A DNA stretch of 5,878 nt from assembly GCA_035276085.1 (NCBI GenBank), contig DATELY010000106.1, forward strand, positions 1-5,878, in the 5' to 3' direction. The DNA comes from DATELY01 sp035276085 (lineage in GTDB: Bacteria; Pseudomonadota; Gammaproteobacteria; Steroidobacterales; Steroidobacteraceae). Position 1 is the stretch's first letter. Every line of letters begins with the position of its first letter. The translations under genes were made by a program, and so were the position numbers. Shown piece after piece: positions 5,286 through 5,878 of this stretch. The notes under the pieces were generated by a model. The model saw only the letters and a program-made list of their open reading frames with translations. It was not told where the DNA came from and searched no databases.

Positions 5286-5696
5286 CTAGAAGGATGCGCA
5301 CACCCGGCTCTTGATTCGCAGCACCGCCTCCTGCTGGAAGCGAGTCTTGTATTCCGCCGCGATGGCACGCACGGCTGCCTCGCTGTGCGCATCGTCTGGA
5401 TGGATGAGGCTGAGGACGTAGGAGCTCTCGCGCGTGATCGTACCGTTTGCGCCCTGCCACTGACCCGACGCCGGCCAGACCGAAAGACCTCGCGGGAAAC
5501 GCGGTGTTACCGCACTCGCCAGAAACTCTTCCCATTCCTGACTGCCGATGACACCGCCCGGTTTTTCCGTGCCGAAGTAGAGCTGCTCGTTGACGAAGGA
5601 TTCTTCTCCGGCAGCGCATTGACGCGCAGGCATCGAGGCGCAACCGCTCAGCAGCAGCGCCATGATCCAGGTGAGATGGCAGCCCGGCATGTGCAT
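5286..5696 (-). CDS. Small DUF3574-like lipoprotein
   Basis: A 136-residue protein, the only minus-strand gene here. The hydrophobic stretch LTWIMALLL (8-16) ends in a lipobox LSGC (16-19), so Cys19 is the expected lipidated residue of an envelope lipoprotein. The mature part resembles the DUF3574 family: NEQLYFGTEKPGG (36-48), EWEEFLASAVTPRFPRGLSV (54-73), GQWQG (78-82), RESSYVLSLIHPD (89-101), YKTRFQQEAVLRI (116-128) and a C-terminal VCASF. The family's function is unknown to me. Start: ATG at 5696, with an alternative ATG two codons later (5690); the frame is closed by a TAG further upstream and offers no other ATG, GTG or TTG. Oddly, the signal's n-region (MHMPGCHLTW) has no Lys or Arg. 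A TAGTAT (plus-strand 5736-5741) could be its -10. It converges on djlA and is flanked by palindromes. Confidence 0.8.
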   Translation of the reverse strand: MHMPGCHLTWIMALLLSGCASMPARQCAAGEESFVNEQLYFGTEKPGGVIGSQEWEEFLASAVTPRFPRGLSVWPASGQWQGANGTITRESSYVLSLIHPDDAHSEAAVRAIAAEYKTRFQQEAVLRIKSRVCASF

Positions 5697-5738
5697 CGGA
5701 TTCGTTTTTCGGTCGATAGCGGCAGATGCGTTCCGATA

Positions 5739-5749
5739 CTAGTGTCCTG
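5739..5749 (+). repeat. CTAGTGnCCTG word, copy 2
   Basis: CTAGTGTCCTG is the second, same-orientation copy of the word at 5132-5142. It lies 36 bases before the right palindrome (5785-5859), repeating the word-then-palindrome arrangement seen on the left. It also overlaps the possible -10 of the lipoprotein gene on the opposite strand. Confidence 0.35.
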
Positions 5750-5784
5750 AATCGGTAATGCGTGAACGTCAATTCGGCGAGAGG

Positions 5785-5859
5785 AAATGGCGAAACGGCG
5801 TAATGGCGTCAGAAATCACGCGCTTGACGCCATCTCGCCATGACGCCCTCACGCCATTT
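5785..5859. repeat. Palindromic array of ATGGCG / CGCCAT units
   Basis: The left half carries GGCG-containing units (AAATGGCG at 5785-5792, ACGGCG, then ATGGCGTCA at 5803-5811). The right half carries the complementary units (TGACGCCAT at 5825-5833, CGCCAT, GACGCC, CGCCATTT at 5852-5859). The innermost pair is an exact 9-base inverted repeat and the outermost pair an exact 8-base one, offset by 8 bases, so the arms are tandem repeats of unequal length. No gene is seen in 5697-5878. It would fold strongly as RNA or single-stranded DNA and looks like a dispersed intergenic repeat. The window ends 19 bases later, so its full extent is not visible. Confidence 0.6.
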
Positions 5860-5878
5860 GCGGGCTGACGAACGTACG

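Noticed and set aside
5154..5750. 198-codon plus-strand open frame opposite the lipoprotein
   Set aside because: It reads through a palindrome and antisense to a gene with a lipobox and DUF3574-like motifs; no ribosome site or domain.
5275..5772. 165-codon minus-strand frame overlapping the lipoprotein in another frame
   Set aside because: The DUF3574-like motifs and lipobox are in the other frame; I also considered a frameshift joining the two, but the lipoprotein frame is complete on its own.

Overview
The window is GC-rich bacterial chromosome and is compactly coded. It most likely comes from a gammaproteobacterium: it carries a full-length DjlA-type membrane co-chaperone with the layout and C-terminal sequence of the Escherichia coli protein, and the other genes fit that group. 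The exact lineage cannot be fixed from the sequence. There is no sign of a phage, transposase, CRISPR array, tRNA or rRNA.

Layout, left to right. Positions 1-391 hold no convincing gene but contain a run of small hairpins, several built on the same core (CA-GGGA-TG) with different self-complementary arms. Then come two co-directional genes 4 bases apart: a YbdK/GCS2-type carboxylate-amine ligase (392-1546, TTG start) and a class I glutamine-amidotransferase-like gamma-glutamyl hydrolase of the PuuD/peptidase C26 family (1551-2375). A second pair follows: an SRPBCC/AHSA1-like protein (2429-2881) overlapping by 20 bases an ArsR-type winged-helix regulator (2862-3206). After a 188-base gap with an inverted repeat comes a stand-alone 5'-3' exonuclease of the DNA polymerase I N-terminal/FEN type (3395-4228), and after another gap djlA (4350-5105). 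The only minus-strand gene is a small DUF3574-like lipoprotein (5286-5696), which converges on djlA.

How the genes work together. The ligase and hydrolase pair is the most suggestive functional unit: one family forms an amide bond between a carboxylate and an amine, the other cleaves gamma-glutamyl amide bonds. The SRPBCC and ArsR pair looks like a self-contained regulator/ligand-binding module; the regulator has no cysteine, so thiol-based metal sensing is unlikely. The exonuclease and DjlA are housekeeping-type genes with no evident link to the neighbours.

Non-coding structure is the more unusual part. The lipoprotein gene sits between two long imperfect palindromes (5175-5248 and 5785-5859). 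Each is preceded about 40 bases upstream on the plus strand by a CTAGTGnCCTG word. The first palindrome encodes closely similar peptides on its two strands. These look like repetitive-element remnants or bidirectional terminators. I see no clear new multi-gene system in this window.
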